Part shown: piece by piece, positions 46,086-54,637 of the stretch
How positions within the stretch are numbered: position 1 is the first letter of the stretch
Layout of the letters: each line of letters begins with the position of its first letter
Source: Rhizobium bangladeshense
GTDB lineage: Bacteria; Pseudomonadota; Alphaproteobacteria; Rhizobiales; Rhizobiaceae
Direction of reading: 5' to 3'
NCBI RefSeq assembly: GCF_017357245.1
Contig: NZ_CP071612.1
Span: 3,475,001 to 3,539,000 of the forward strand
DNA length: 64,000 nucleotides
Program-made: the position numbers and the translations under genes
The notes under the pieces: generated by a model
What the model was told of the DNA's origin: nothing
Database searches by the model: none
The model's input: only the letters and a program-made list of their open reading frames with translations

Positions 46086-46174
46086 TTAACGATTATGACC
46101 TTGGTAACAGACAATCTGGGTGCGGCGCAGCAAGCTTTGAACGGTTCTTGACGTCCAATGTTTTGGAGACCGCG

Positions 46175-46885
46175 ATGACATGGGAAGCACATAGTTTTGA
46201 GGCTTGGTCTCGCATCGGACGGGCCGCTAAGGGCGGCTTGCGCGACTCCTTGCGCGACTCCAGGCCTCGTGCAGCCGGCCGGTCGTCAAAGCGTGCGATA
46301 GATTTTCTTGTTGCGTTCATCGCGCTGATCCTGCTCTCTCCGCTTCTTCTGATCGTCGCGATGATCGTCAAACTCTCCGACGGCGGCCCTGTCTTCTATT
46401 CCCATACGCGCATTGGCTTCGGCGGAGCGCCGTTCGGATGCCTCAAATTTCGGACGATGAAGACCGATGCGAGTGCTCAGCTCGCGGAATTGCTGCAAAA
46501 CAACCCGGCGGCCCGCAGCGAATGGGAAATGACCCGTAAGTTGAAGAACGATCCGAGGATCACCGCCGTCGGCGATATCCTCAGGCGCTCGAGCATCGAC
46601 GAGCTTCCCCAGCTGATCAACATCTTGCGTGGCGAAATGAGCCTCGTCGGACCCCGCCCGGTCACAGCCGAAGAACTGCCACGCTACGGCGAACACGTAT
46701 GGGCCTATATGGCGGTTCGCCCGGGGCTGACCGGCCAATGGCAGACGAGTGGGCGCAACGATGTCAGTTACGAGTACCGGGTTTCTCTCGACGTCCATTA
46801 CCTCAACAACTGGTCGCTCGTCCGAGACTTCGTCATCATCGCCAAGACCATTCCTGCGCTGTTTTCGCAGCGCGGGTCGTACTGA
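46175..46885 (+). CDS. ExoY-like initiating sugar transferase
   Basis: Polyisoprenyl-phosphate hexose-1-phosphate transferase of 236 aa. One N-terminal membrane segment (about 42-65) precedes the bacterial sugar transferase domain with FGCLKFRTMKTDA, RRSSIDELPQLINIL, GEMSLVGPRPV and RPGLTGQWQTSGRND. It starts repeat-unit assembly by moving a hexose phosphate from UDP-sugar to undecaprenyl phosphate. The short size matches ExoY rather than the long WbaP form. Start ATG 46175 has GGAG upstream. First gene of the rightward branch. Confidence 0.9.
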   Translation: MTWEAHSFEAWSRIGRAAKGGLRDSLRDSRPRAAGRSSKRAIDFLVAFIALILLSPLLLIVAMIVKLSDGGPVFYSHTRIGFGGAPFGCLKFRTMKTDASAQLAELLQNNPAARSEWEMTRKLKNDPRITAVGDILRRSSIDELPQLINILRGEMSLVGPRPVTAEELPRYGEHVWAYMAVRPGLTGQWQTSGRNDVSYEYRVSLDVHYLNNWSLVRDFVIIAKTIPALFSQRGSY

Positions 46886-47003
46886 GCGTTCAATGGGGAG
46901 ACCGCCGACCGTGTTCGAGATCGGAAGATGCGCTTCTCCACCGTCCCCTCCAAGCTGCCATTAACTGGCTATTCATTGATTTCCCATTCCGGATTAGGAC
47001 GAC

Positions 47004-48752
47004 ATGACCTCCAGCACGATCTTCAGTGGTGTCTCTCCCATATCCCTGGCTCCAGAAGCTACAGGCGGCGGCAATTCGCCGCTGACCCTGCGGGATATGC
47101 TCTTCTTTTTGAGAATGCGCTGGCATTGGATCGTCGCGACGACCATCGCTTTCCTGGCGATCGCCGGAACCTATTTGCTGACCGCCGAACCGACTTACGT
47201 TGCCAGCACGCAGCTTGTGATCTTTCCCCAGGTGAGCGGCTCTGAAGCGCAGAGGGCTTTCGCGGAAGATGCATTCATCGAAGGACAGTTGGAGATCGCC
47301 AGATCGAGCGATGTCGTCGGTGGAACGGTAGCGGCGCTCGATCTCGTTCATGATCCCGAGTTCGTCGACCAGACGCCTTCGCTGCAGGACAGAGCGAAGA
47401 ATTGGCTGATGGGGCTTTCACCCCAAGTGGATACTCCATCGCAGGACGCGGCAGGCAAGGGAGCGAGCGAAGCGCAACCACAGACGGAGGATGAACGGCT
47501 CCACGACTGGGCAACCGCCAAACTGCTGAACATGATGGACATCCGCCGGATCGGAAGCTCGACGATCATCGAGATATCGGCTGCGGCATCGACCCCTCAG
47601 AAGGCCGTCGACATTGCTGACACGCTCGCCGGGCAGTATATCCAGAAGAATATCGCGATGAAGGCCAACGCCGCCCGCCAATACAGCGACTGGCTGGCGA
47701 AATTCATAGCCGAGCAACAGCGAGGGCTCGCGGAAGCCGCTAGCGCCCTGGCCAGCTTCACGAGCAATCCGCGGGACCAGTTCAAGCTTGCGGAGCTGCA
47801 GAGCGCAACGGATGCCCGCCGCACTCTTTATGAAAACACCTTGAACCAGCTGACCGAAGCAAAGCAGCGCATCACGTACCCGATGTCCGATGCCACGATC
47901 GTCTCGCGAGCTACGCTGCCTCTTTCGAAGGCGAGACCGCGCAGCACTCTCATCGCCGCCTTTGCGGCCGCGGTCGGCCTTGGGGCCGGTTTCGCACTCG
48001 CAATGATAAGACATGCCAGCGACCGCCGGCTCGTCCGCCCGCATCAGATCGCTGAAAGCTGTGGCCTGTCCTTCGTCACCGTGCTGGCGACGTCAAAAAG
48101 GACACGCGACGGCCAGCCGGCGCCTTTCTTCGCCGCCGGTACGGACGGCAGTATAGCCATCCCAGGCATGACAGAGCTGAGCGCAACGGTCGTCGCGCTT
48201 CGGCGCAAACGCCGGGTCGTCATCGGAGTGGTCGCCGTCAATCGCGGCAACGGAGCATCGACCATCGCAAGCGAACTTGCTGTGCTGTCGTCGGTATCTG
48301 GAGCGAAGACGCTCCTGATTGATGCGGCCGCGCAGAATCCATCGCTCAGCAAGACGATCGCACCCCATAGTCTCAGCGGCCTCGTCGACGTTCTCGACAA
48401 TGGCGAACTGATTGAGACCGCGGCCTTGCCCCTCAGCCCCACGCTGAAATTCCTTCCGCTCGGCCAGGTCGACACCGTGACGCCGGCAATTCGTCTAAGT
48501 TCGCGCCGCACGCAATTGAGCTTCGCCGAGCTGAAAAAGGAGTTCGACACCATATTTGTCGACATTTCCGCATTCTCCGCTTCGCCGGATGCCAATGCGA
48601 TCGCGCCGGAGCTGGACGGCGTTCTCATGGTCGCCTCGCACGGAAGCACTTCGATCGACGACGCCGTCCGTGTCATCCAGACGATGCGCAATGTCGGCGC
48701 GGAAATCCTCGGCGCGGTCATCAACCACGCTCCGAAGAGCATGCAGTCATGA
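47004..48752 (+). CDS. Wzc/ExoP-like polysaccharide co-polymerase with degenerate ATPase
   Basis: Chain-length/export co-polymerase of 582 aa. The Wzz domain has a first membrane helix (about 42-62), a long periplasmic coiled-coil part (about 65-310) and a second helix near 315-335. A BY-kinase-like domain follows (about 370-575), but its key motifs are changed. Walker A reads NRGNGAST (no lysine), Walker A-prime LLIDAAAQ instead of DAD, and Walker B VDISAFSA lacks the usual acid pair. No C-terminal tyrosine cluster exists. It probably sets chain length without kinase cycling. The gene lies 118 bp after the transferase and overlaps the GT2 gene by 4 bp. Confidence 0.87.
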   Translation: MTSSTIFSGVSPISLAPEATGGGNSPLTLRDMLFFLRMRWHWIVATTIAFLAIAGTYLLTAEPTYVASTQLVIFPQVSGSEAQRAFAEDAFIEGQLEIARSSDVVGGTVAALDLVHDPEFVDQTPSLQDRAKNWLMGLSPQVDTPSQDAAGKGASEAQPQTEDERLHDWATAKLLNMMDIRRIGSSTIIEISAAASTPQKAVDIADTLAGQYIQKNIAMKANAARQYSDWLAKFIAEQQRGLAEAASALASFTSNPRDQFKLAELQSATDARRTLYENTLNQLTEAKQRITYPMSDATIVSRATLPLSKARPRSTLIAAFAAAVGLGAGFALAMIRHASDRRLVRPHQIAESCGLSFVTVLATSKRTRDGQPAPFFAAGTDGSIAIPGMTELSATVVALRRKRRVVIGVVAVNRGNGASTIASELAVLSSVSGAKTLLIDAAAQNPSLSKTIAPHSLSGLVDVLDNGELIETAALPLSPTLKFLPLGQVDTVTPAIRLSSRRTQLSFAELKKEFDTIFVDISAFSASPDANAIAPELDGVLMVASHGSTSIDDAVRVIQTMRNVGAEILGAVINHAPKSMQS

Positions 48753-49771
48753 TCGCGCATTCGGCAAAGACGGACAGGCGGGAAGTCTTGGGCGGACCGT
48801 TGCTTGTATCTTGCGACGCGAAAGCAGTGGCGCGGCCTGCGAGCCAGCCATTGCGGATCGCCGTCGGAATTGCTTCGGCGGGCCGCCCTTCGATCCTGCT
48901 GGAAACGGTCGACTATCTCGCCGGCCTGCCGGACCAGCCGCAGCGGTTGATCGTCTGCGTACCGGCGATCGACGATGCCGCCGGGCTTGCCGATCGTCTC
49001 GACGTGGAAGTTATTGTCGGCAGCCATGGCCTCACCTCGCAGCGCAACAGCATCATCCGGGCGGCCGCGGCCGATACGGATGTTCTGATCTTCCTGGACG
49101 ACGATTTCATCCCTGCCGCAACCTTCCTGTCGCGAATGACAGCCGTCTTTGCAGCAAAGCCCGACGTCGCGATCGCCACCGGTGAAGTCTTGGCCGACGG
49201 CGTCCTTGTTGGAGGGCTCGACATGTCGAAGGCCCTGCAGGTTCTTCACACTGCCGGCGAAAAGTCCGAGCGGGTGACGGATGTCTATAATGCATACGGG
49301 TGCAATATGGCGGTTCGCCTCGCCCCCGTTCTCGAACATGCACTGGCGTTTGACGAGCAACTGCCGCTCTATGGCTGGCTTGAGGATGTCGATTTCAGCA
49401 GATCCATCGCCCACTACGGCAGATCCGTGCGCGTTGAAGGCGCCTGCGGAGTGCATCTCGGCGTAAGATCCGGGCGACAGCCCGGTCGGAAACTCGGCTA
49501 TTCGCAGATTGCCAATCCTGTCTACCTGATCCGGAAGGGTACGATGTCGAAAGGTCGTGCGCTGGCGCAGATCGGCCGCAACATTCTGGCGAACGCATCG
49601 GGGATATTGTTCAACGACCGCTTGATCGACCGTTGGGGACGTTTGAACGGCAATTTGCTGGCGCTCACCGATCTTCTTGCCGGCCGCGCCGCACCGTCCC
49701 GCATTCTCGAATTCGCCAATCCACCGCCCCGCGCAATGGCGTCGCCGCCGACGGCGACGAAACGGAGATAG
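48749..49771 (+). CDS. GT2-family glycosyltransferase
   Basis: Glycosyltransferase of 340 aa with a GT-A fold. VGIASAGRPSILLETVDYL begins the nucleotide-binding part. SQRNSIIRAAAADTDVLIFLDDDFIP holds the DxD-type metal motif (about residues 115-117), and GWLEDVDFS supplies the later acidic residues. It should transfer one sugar of the repeat unit. It overlaps the co-polymerase stop by four bases and is followed 4 bp later by the export-protein gene. Confidence 0.88.
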   Translation: MIAHSAKTDRREVLGGPLLVSCDAKAVARPASQPLRIAVGIASAGRPSILLETVDYLAGLPDQPQRLIVCVPAIDDAAGLADRLDVEVIVGSHGLTSQRNSIIRAAAADTDVLIFLDDDFIPAATFLSRMTAVFAAKPDVAIATGEVLADGVLVGGLDMSKALQVLHTAGEKSERVTDVYNAYGCNMAVRLAPVLEHALAFDEQLPLYGWLEDVDFSRSIAHYGRSVRVEGACGVHLGVRSGRQPGRKLGYSQIANPVYLIRKGTMSKGRALAQIGRNILANASGILFNDRLIDRWGRLNGNLLALTDLLAGRAAPSRILEFANPPPRAMASPPTATKRR

Positions 49772-49775
49772 ATCA

Positions 49776-51152
49776 ATGCAGTCAACATTCTTCCCCGATC
49801 GCGTCATCTCCGCGGCCCTCGCCCTGGTTTTCTGCTGCCTGACCGGCTGGAGCGTCGCCCACGCGCAAACATTCACCCTCGTGCCGGAAGACAAGGTAAG
49901 ACTGCGCGTCGTCGAATGGCGATCCGCGGATTCCCGATATGCCAGCTGGGAAGCGCTCGATGGCGTCTACACCATCGACGACACTGGCGACTTGTCGATC
50001 CCGATCGCCGGCCATGTACAGGCCGCCGGAAAAACAACCGAAGAACTCGCCGACGCCATCGCCAGCGCTCTCGCTGAAAAGGCGGCACTGCCTGGCAAGC
50101 CGTACATCGCCCTGGAGGTTGCGGAGCATGCGCCGATTTTTGTGACCGGGACGGTCCAAACCCCGGGGCGCTATCCTTTTGAATCGAGGATGACTGTCAT
50201 GAAGGCCGTCAGCATTGCTGGCGGCTTCCTGCGGGAACGCGAGGACAACACTTACTTCGAGCGCGACCGGATCCAGGCAGCCGGCGCCTTTCGAACGGCC
50301 GTCCTCAACCGGCGCGATCTTTTGATGCGGCAGGCGCGGCTGCGGGCGGAAATCGCCGGGGAGCAGAGTTTTGAGATTCCTGCCGAACTCGTCGGAACGC
50401 CCGAAGTGGACAAGCTGAAGGCACAGGAATTGAACCTGATGCGGCTGCGTCGTGTCGATATCGACAGCCAGATCGAAGCGGCGAACGACCTCACCCGCCT
50501 CTATGGTCAGCAGGTCGAGTCGCTCGAGGCGAAGATCAGCTCGCAGAAGCGGCAGATTGACCTCGCCCAAAAGGAACTGGACAACGTCAACAGCCTGGTG
50601 AGCAAGGGGTTAGTCAGCAATTCCCGTCAGGTGTCTGTCGACCGCTGGGTTGCGGATGCACAAGGTACCCTGATCGATCTCGAAGTTGCTTTGACCACGG
50701 CTCGCCAGGGCCTCAGCGAGGCCAACCGTTCCAAGATCAATATCGTCAACAGGCAGAACAGCGAAAACCAGGACCTGCTGAATCAGGTCAATCTTGCGAT
50801 CGGCAGGGCCGCGATCGATATCCAGGTGGCTCAACTTCTAGGTGAACAGGCGGGGTACGACGCTCAACTCGCTCAGGTGAACATGGACGCGCCGGGTATT
50901 GGCAGAGCGCAGAAGAATTACAGGATTGTGCGGCGTAATAGCGACGGAACCTACAGCAACATCGTGGCCGACGAGCAAACCGCATTGCTGCCGCATGATC
51001 TCGTTGAGGTCGGTTTGGACACGAACCTTCGGGCGCCGACTTCGCCGCTGCAGCCCGCACCCCAGACACAGAGCTCGACGCTCCCGTCTTCTGATGTGGC
51101 CGGGGATAATCGAGCGGGCCGCGGCTGGATATCCCAGACGGGATCGAATTAG
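49776..51152 (+). CDS. outer-membrane polysaccharide export protein (OPX, ExoF-like)
   Basis: Polysaccharide export protein of 458 aa. A signal peptide (about 1-31, ending AHAQ) is followed by the Poly_export domain (VPEDKVRLRVVEW to about 120) and an SLBB domain (FVTGTVQTPGRYPFE). A long coiled-coil region then runs over about residues 180-390. The coiled-coil extension and lack of a clear lipobox resemble ExoF rather than Wza. It should form the periplasmic/outer-membrane route with the Wzc-like protein. Start 49776 (ATG after CGGAGATAG) gives the signal peptide; the longer frame overlaps the GT2 gene. Confidence 0.88.
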   Translation: MQSTFFPDRVISAALALVFCCLTGWSVAHAQTFTLVPEDKVRLRVVEWRSADSRYASWEALDGVYTIDDTGDLSIPIAGHVQAAGKTTEELADAIASALAEKAALPGKPYIALEVAEHAPIFVTGTVQTPGRYPFESRMTVMKAVSIAGGFLREREDNTYFERDRIQAAGAFRTAVLNRRDLLMRQARLRAEIAGEQSFEIPAELVGTPEVDKLKAQELNLMRLRRVDIDSQIEAANDLTRLYGQQVESLEAKISSQKRQIDLAQKELDNVNSLVSKGLVSNSRQVSVDRWVADAQGTLIDLEVALTTARQGLSEANRSKINIVNRQNSENQDLLNQVNLAIGRAAIDIQVAQLLGEQAGYDAQLAQVNMDAPGIGRAQKNYRIVRRNSDGTYSNIVADEQTALLPHDLVEVGLDTNLRAPTSPLQPAPQTQSSTLPSSDVAGDNRAGRGWISQTGSN

Positions 51153-51158
51153 GAGGCG

Positions 51159-51284
51159 ATGATGATCAGCGACGACAGCTGGCGGCTTTCGCCTCGCCTA
51201 TCATATCGGCTTCTGGATGCCCGCGTTCTGCCAAATCGCTATTCCAGCTGTTTGCCCATGTCAGGATTGGACGCATGTCGATAG
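51159..51284 (+). CDS. possible 41-aa small ORF coupled to the wzy-like gene
   Basis: ATG pair 51159/51162 directly follows AGGAGG (51151-51156), the best ribosome site in this stretch. The frame runs 41 codons (MMISDDSWRLSPRLSYRLLD, then an Arg-rich part ending DACR) and stops at 51284, overlapping the ATG of the wzy-like gene (51275) by ten bases in another frame. It could be a real small protein or a leader whose translation couples export-protein and polymerase synthesis. No family recognised; basic, soluble. Confidence 0.4.
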   Translation: MMISDDSWRLSPRLSYRLLDARVLPNRYSSCLPMSGLDACR

Positions 51285-52741
51285 AGCCGCTCGGTTTCAT
51301 CGTTCTCCTGCTTGGCCTGCTCGCCATGGTCAACGGCGCGCGTTTTGCAGTTGCGACCCTATGCCTGTTGACGCTGCTGGGAGCAGCGGCCGCTCTCCAA
51401 TTGCCTGCACTCGGCGGCAGCAGCATCCAGCCAAGCCATCTTCTGCTCCTGTTTGTCGTCGCCGCCACCCTGGTGCGTCCAGTCCAGACGCAAGCGGCGC
51501 TGGCGAGCATTTCTTATCCCGGTCCCGGCTTCTGGTTTGCCGCCTATATCCTGTTTTCGGTAGTATCCTCCTTTTTCCTGCCGCGGATTTTTGCAGGTGC
51601 GACCCTCGTCTACTCCTCTGCGAGAGATGCGACCGGCATGATGTCGACTGTCGCCGCTCCCCTGTCACCAGGCTCGTCCAACCTTAGCCAATCTGTCTAT
51701 CTGCTTGGCGACCTCGCCTGCTTTGCCGTGGTTTCGGGGCTCGCGAGGCTCGGATATCAGCGTTTCATCGCACAGCAGCTGATCGTCGCTTCAATCGCTT
51801 GTTTTGCCTTGGCGTTGCTTGATATCGGAACGTTCGTGACCGGCCAGTCGTACCTGCTCGATGTCATCAGAAACGCGAATTACACCATGCATACGGCCGA
51901 GACGATCAGCGGTTTCAAACGCATTGTCGGCGCCTTTCCCGAAGCAAGCATATATGGGACGGTCGCACTGGCCTATTTCTCGTTCACTCTTCTGCTCTGG
52001 CTAGAGCGTGTTCAAAGCCGCATGGCCGGCATAGCAACGCTTTTCATCGGCCCGACGATCCTGCTCTGCACGTCGACAACCGCCTATATTGCCGGGCTTT
52101 TCGTTGTCTGTATGTTCGTGCTCTTCTGCTGCAAACGTATGATCGCAGGATCGGCTAAGACCTCGCACGTTACGTTCCTGGCGATAACCCTCTTCTTGGT
52201 CCCCTGCGCCATCGTCGCTCTCAGCCTTGTTCCTGATACGTGGGATTCCATCACCAGCCTCCTTAACACCACCGTATCGGACAAGCTCCAATCGCAATCC
52301 GGCGAAGAGCGCACCGCGTGGAACACGCTGGCATTGATTGCATTCGTCGATACCGCGACCTTCGGCGCCGGACTTGGAACGGTTCGAGCATCGAGTTTCG
52401 TCGCCGCTTTGCTGTCCAACGTCGGATTGACCGGCACGCTTCTCTTCGTCGCCTTCCTGTACAGCCTTGTCAGAGCCTCCAGCCGGCAGGCCTCGGGAGA
52501 TCGGGAGACGCACGCGATAGGAAATGCCGCCATCATGGCATCGATCTCACAGATCGCCTCTGCGGCGATTTCAGGAAGCGGCACCGATCTCGGCCTGCTG
52601 TTCAGCACCACGGCGGGTTTGGCCGCCGGTTGCCTCGCCACTCCCTATGTGTCGCAGCATCGGGTGGCCCGGCCCGGTGCAAATCGGCTTCCCCCGGAGA
52701 CATCGGCATCTCTCAGGAGAGCGCCGGTGTTTGCAGCGTAA
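51275..52741 (+). CDS. O-antigen ligase/Wzy-like polymerase
   Basis: Integral membrane protein of 488 aa with about 11-12 helices and a central periplasmic loop (about residues 185-225, containing SGFKRIVGAFPEASIYG). The large-loop arrangement and late motif TFGAGLGTVRASSF are typical of Wzy polymerases and WaaL ligases. In this locus a Wzy polymerase joining flipped repeat units is the best reading. The ATG has AGGATT upstream. It follows the export-protein gene and a short ORF. Confidence 0.82.
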   Translation: MSIEPLGFIVLLLGLLAMVNGARFAVATLCLLTLLGAAAALQLPALGGSSIQPSHLLLLFVVAATLVRPVQTQAALASISYPGPGFWFAAYILFSVVSSFFLPRIFAGATLVYSSARDATGMMSTVAAPLSPGSSNLSQSVYLLGDLACFAVVSGLARLGYQRFIAQQLIVASIACFALALLDIGTFVTGQSYLLDVIRNANYTMHTAETISGFKRIVGAFPEASIYGTVALAYFSFTLLLWLERVQSRMAGIATLFIGPTILLCTSTTAYIAGLFVVCMFVLFCCKRMIAGSAKTSHVTFLAITLFLVPCAIVALSLVPDTWDSITSLLNTTVSDKLQSQSGEERTAWNTLALIAFVDTATFGAGLGTVRASSFVAALLSNVGLTGTLLFVAFLYSLVRASSRQASGDRETHAIGNAAIMASISQIASAAISGSGTDLGLLFSTTAGLAAGCLATPYVSQHRVARPGANRLPPETSASLRRAPVFAA

Positions 52742-52929
52742 TGAGCTCAGTCGCGAACTTCATTCGAAGCCAAGGGCGGCACGCCGTTGCGGTCATGCAG
52801 CTGCCCAGTTGGGTTGGCCGGCAATCGCCAGCGTCGCAAAAGTTTGGAAATGCTGGTGCGAAAAAGTCGGCGGAACGCGGTTCCGCAAGCGCCTCCCGGG
52901 AAGGACGGGCGGCCGATCCTGTTTCGGCG

Positions 52930-53229
52930 TCAGCCCTGCCGGCGCTCGCTGGTGGCTGCGACACTATCGGCGGCGGAACTGTTTTGTCGCAGTCTGGCGC
53001 TACGCCGCGCAAAACCCGACAGGAACACGCCTGCCAGATAGCCTATCTCCATGAGCACGAGGAAAGCGATACCCGAAGCGAACGCGCCGATCAGCGAAGA
53101 CCCGTCGGCGAAAGCCACGCTGCCGAAGCCGATTGCTACAAGGATTGCGAAAATCGCAAAGGCCCAGGCGCGGATCGCAGCGCCGGCGGCTGTCGATACC
53201 ACTGCAGCCACCAAGGTCATGATCAGCAT
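52930..53229 (-). CDS. small membrane protein, possible exopolysaccharide repressor-like
   Basis: A 99-aa protein with two or three hydrophobic segments (about 2-22, 24-40 and 45-66) and a basic, Ser/Ala-rich tail. Start ATG 53229 is strongly supported by AAGGAGG just upstream. It lies antisense to the rest of the rightward branch. Size, topology and the LMEIGYLAGVFL segment recall the SyrA/ExoX/PsiA-type membrane proteins that dampen exopolysaccharide synthesis in rhizobia, but similarity is weak and from memory. It could equally be an unrelated small membrane protein. Confidence 0.65.
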   Translation of the reverse strand: MLIMTLVAAVVSTAAGAAIRAWAFAIFAILVAIGFGSVAFADGSSLIGAFASGIAFLVLMEIGYLAGVFLSGFARRSARLRQNSSAADSVAATSERRQG

Positions 53230-53537
53230 GACGATCCTCCTTCCCTCTGCACCTCGACAAGGTCCCCGGCGCCAATCGTCCTGCCGCGGTTCAATATGTC
53301 GAAACACAGCCCTGTCACAGGCACGGCATTCTTCATGATGAGCATCTCAACAATGGAACACACAAAAACCGCCGACGGCCGGATGCTGTTTCAACAAACA
53401 AGCGGCCGGGCGTTCCACAATATATACAGCACAGGACCGTCCTACGACAGGTCTGCCGGGCCAATCAAAAACTATTCGCTCAGGCCTGAAAACAGCAGCA
53501 ATTCACTCGGATTGAAGACAACCCGAAGGGTGATGAC
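53230..53537. other. divergent promoter region, no gene
   Basis: These 308 bases separate the small membrane protein gene (left) from the GT8 gene (right). They contain two short dyads: CCTG/CAGG near 53311-53321, and TGTTT with AAACA around a 4-base spacer at 53387-53400. A continuous open frame in the plus direction crosses the whole stretch but lacks a ribosome site and protein-like content. Promoters for both genes should lie here. Confidence 0.45.
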
Positions 53538-54449
53538 ATGAACAATCAGTGCATTGCCTATGTCACGGATGTCGAATATTCATTTCCAACTATCCTTTCC
53601 GCGCTTCAGGCTCGCAAATTCGCAAGCCCCGCAACCGATGTTTGCGTGCTCATGTCTGAACGTCTCGATAATTTCGATGAGTTGAGAGCCCTGCTCGCCG
53701 CGAGTGGAGTCGAATTGGCCGATGCGACCGACGCGCTGCAAGACTCGCTCGGCAAGCTCGACAGTTCGCATTTTCAGGGGCGCATCAGCGTCAGCACCAT
53801 GGCCAAGCTGGTCCTGTGCGAGATCCTGCCCGCCCATTACAGCCAGATCATCTATCTCGATGGCGATACCCAGATCGTCAGCGATCTCGGCAAGCTCGAA
53901 AACGCCACCGTGCCTGAGGGGCGGTTTTTCGCGGCTCGCGATTACACGGCAATTCAGGACTTCCTCAACACTGGAAAGGACAACCACTATTTCAATGCAG
54001 GTGTGCTGAAATTCCATCGCAACGGCTGGATCGGTCAGGAGGCGCTTGCGCTTTTTGCCAAAAATCCCGAGGCTTGCGAGGGCAAACACGACCAGGGTGC
54101 ATTGAACTATGTCTGCGGGTCGTCGCTCATCCTCGTGTCCAACCGTTGGAACTTTCCCAAGCAGTTTCTGCATCTGGTGAACATGTCGTCACTGGCGATC
54201 GTCCACTATATGGCGCATCCTAAGCCATGGCATGGAACCTTTTTTCCATGGACTGATCGGGAAAGCCAAGTCTACGTCGATCTGCGCAACGCGCATCCGA
54301 TTTACAGCGCCCTCTATCGCGGAATAAGCCTCGATCGGAAGATGCTCTATAAATATCGGTCGATGCGGGCACGCCTCGAACACGCAATCGAGAGGAATGG
54401 GCCTCACCCACGGGTCCAGAGCCTGCTGGTTGGGGATTATGCCGTATGA
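53538..54449 (+). CDS. GT8-family glycosyltransferase
   Basis: Glycosyltransferase family 8 protein of 303 aa. The retaining GT-A fold is shown by the DxD motif in IIYLDGDTQIV (about residues 108-115), by YFNAGVLKFH and by the late HYMAHPKPWHG with the metal-binding histidine. GT8 enzymes of lipopolysaccharide and exopolysaccharide loci add galactose or glucose. The start has GAAGGG upstream. It opens a second rightward segment after the antisense small gene. Confidence 0.87.
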   Translation: MNNQCIAYVTDVEYSFPTILSALQARKFASPATDVCVLMSERLDNFDELRALLAASGVELADATDALQDSLGKLDSSHFQGRISVSTMAKLVLCEILPAHYSQIIYLDGDTQIVSDLGKLENATVPEGRFFAARDYTAIQDFLNTGKDNHYFNAGVLKFHRNGWIGQEALALFAKNPEACEGKHDQGALNYVCGSSLILVSNRWNFPKQFLHLVNMSSLAIVHYMAHPKPWHGTFFPWTDRESQVYVDLRNAHPIYSALYRGISLDRKMLYKYRSMRARLEHAIERNGPHPRVQSLLVGDYAV

Positions 54450-54637
54450 TGACCCGTATTGGTCCGCCCCGAAAATGAAGATTCGCGTTATGGAGTTCAG
54501 CCTGATCAGCCGGAAGAACTGCATCGTCGCTTCCCGCACCGCCGTGACCGCCACCCGGAATTTCGTCCGGCTCCGCGCGTCGCATTTCTCACCGCAAGCC
54601 TATTCATCCCAGAGATGAACAATGTTCAGGATAGAAA

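Larger units (their letters stand above)
45717..46174. other. AT-rich divergent control region of the polysaccharide locus
   Basis: These 458 bases between the Crp/Fnr start and the sugar-transferase start are strikingly AT-rich compared with all flanking genes. They must hold promoters for both branches of the locus. Two overlapping short frames occur at 45952-46085 (see the small ORF entry). AT-rich promoter DNA of this kind often binds H-NS-like MucR/Ros regulators in rhizobia, which is inference here. Confidence 0.6.

Noticed and set aside
52741..53541. Long plus-strand open frame between the wzy-like and GT8 genes, touching GT8 by ATGA
   Set aside because: It has no ribosome site, is low-complexity and Arg/Ser/His-rich, and lies opposite the well-supported small membrane protein gene; it is a shadow frame in GC-rich DNA.
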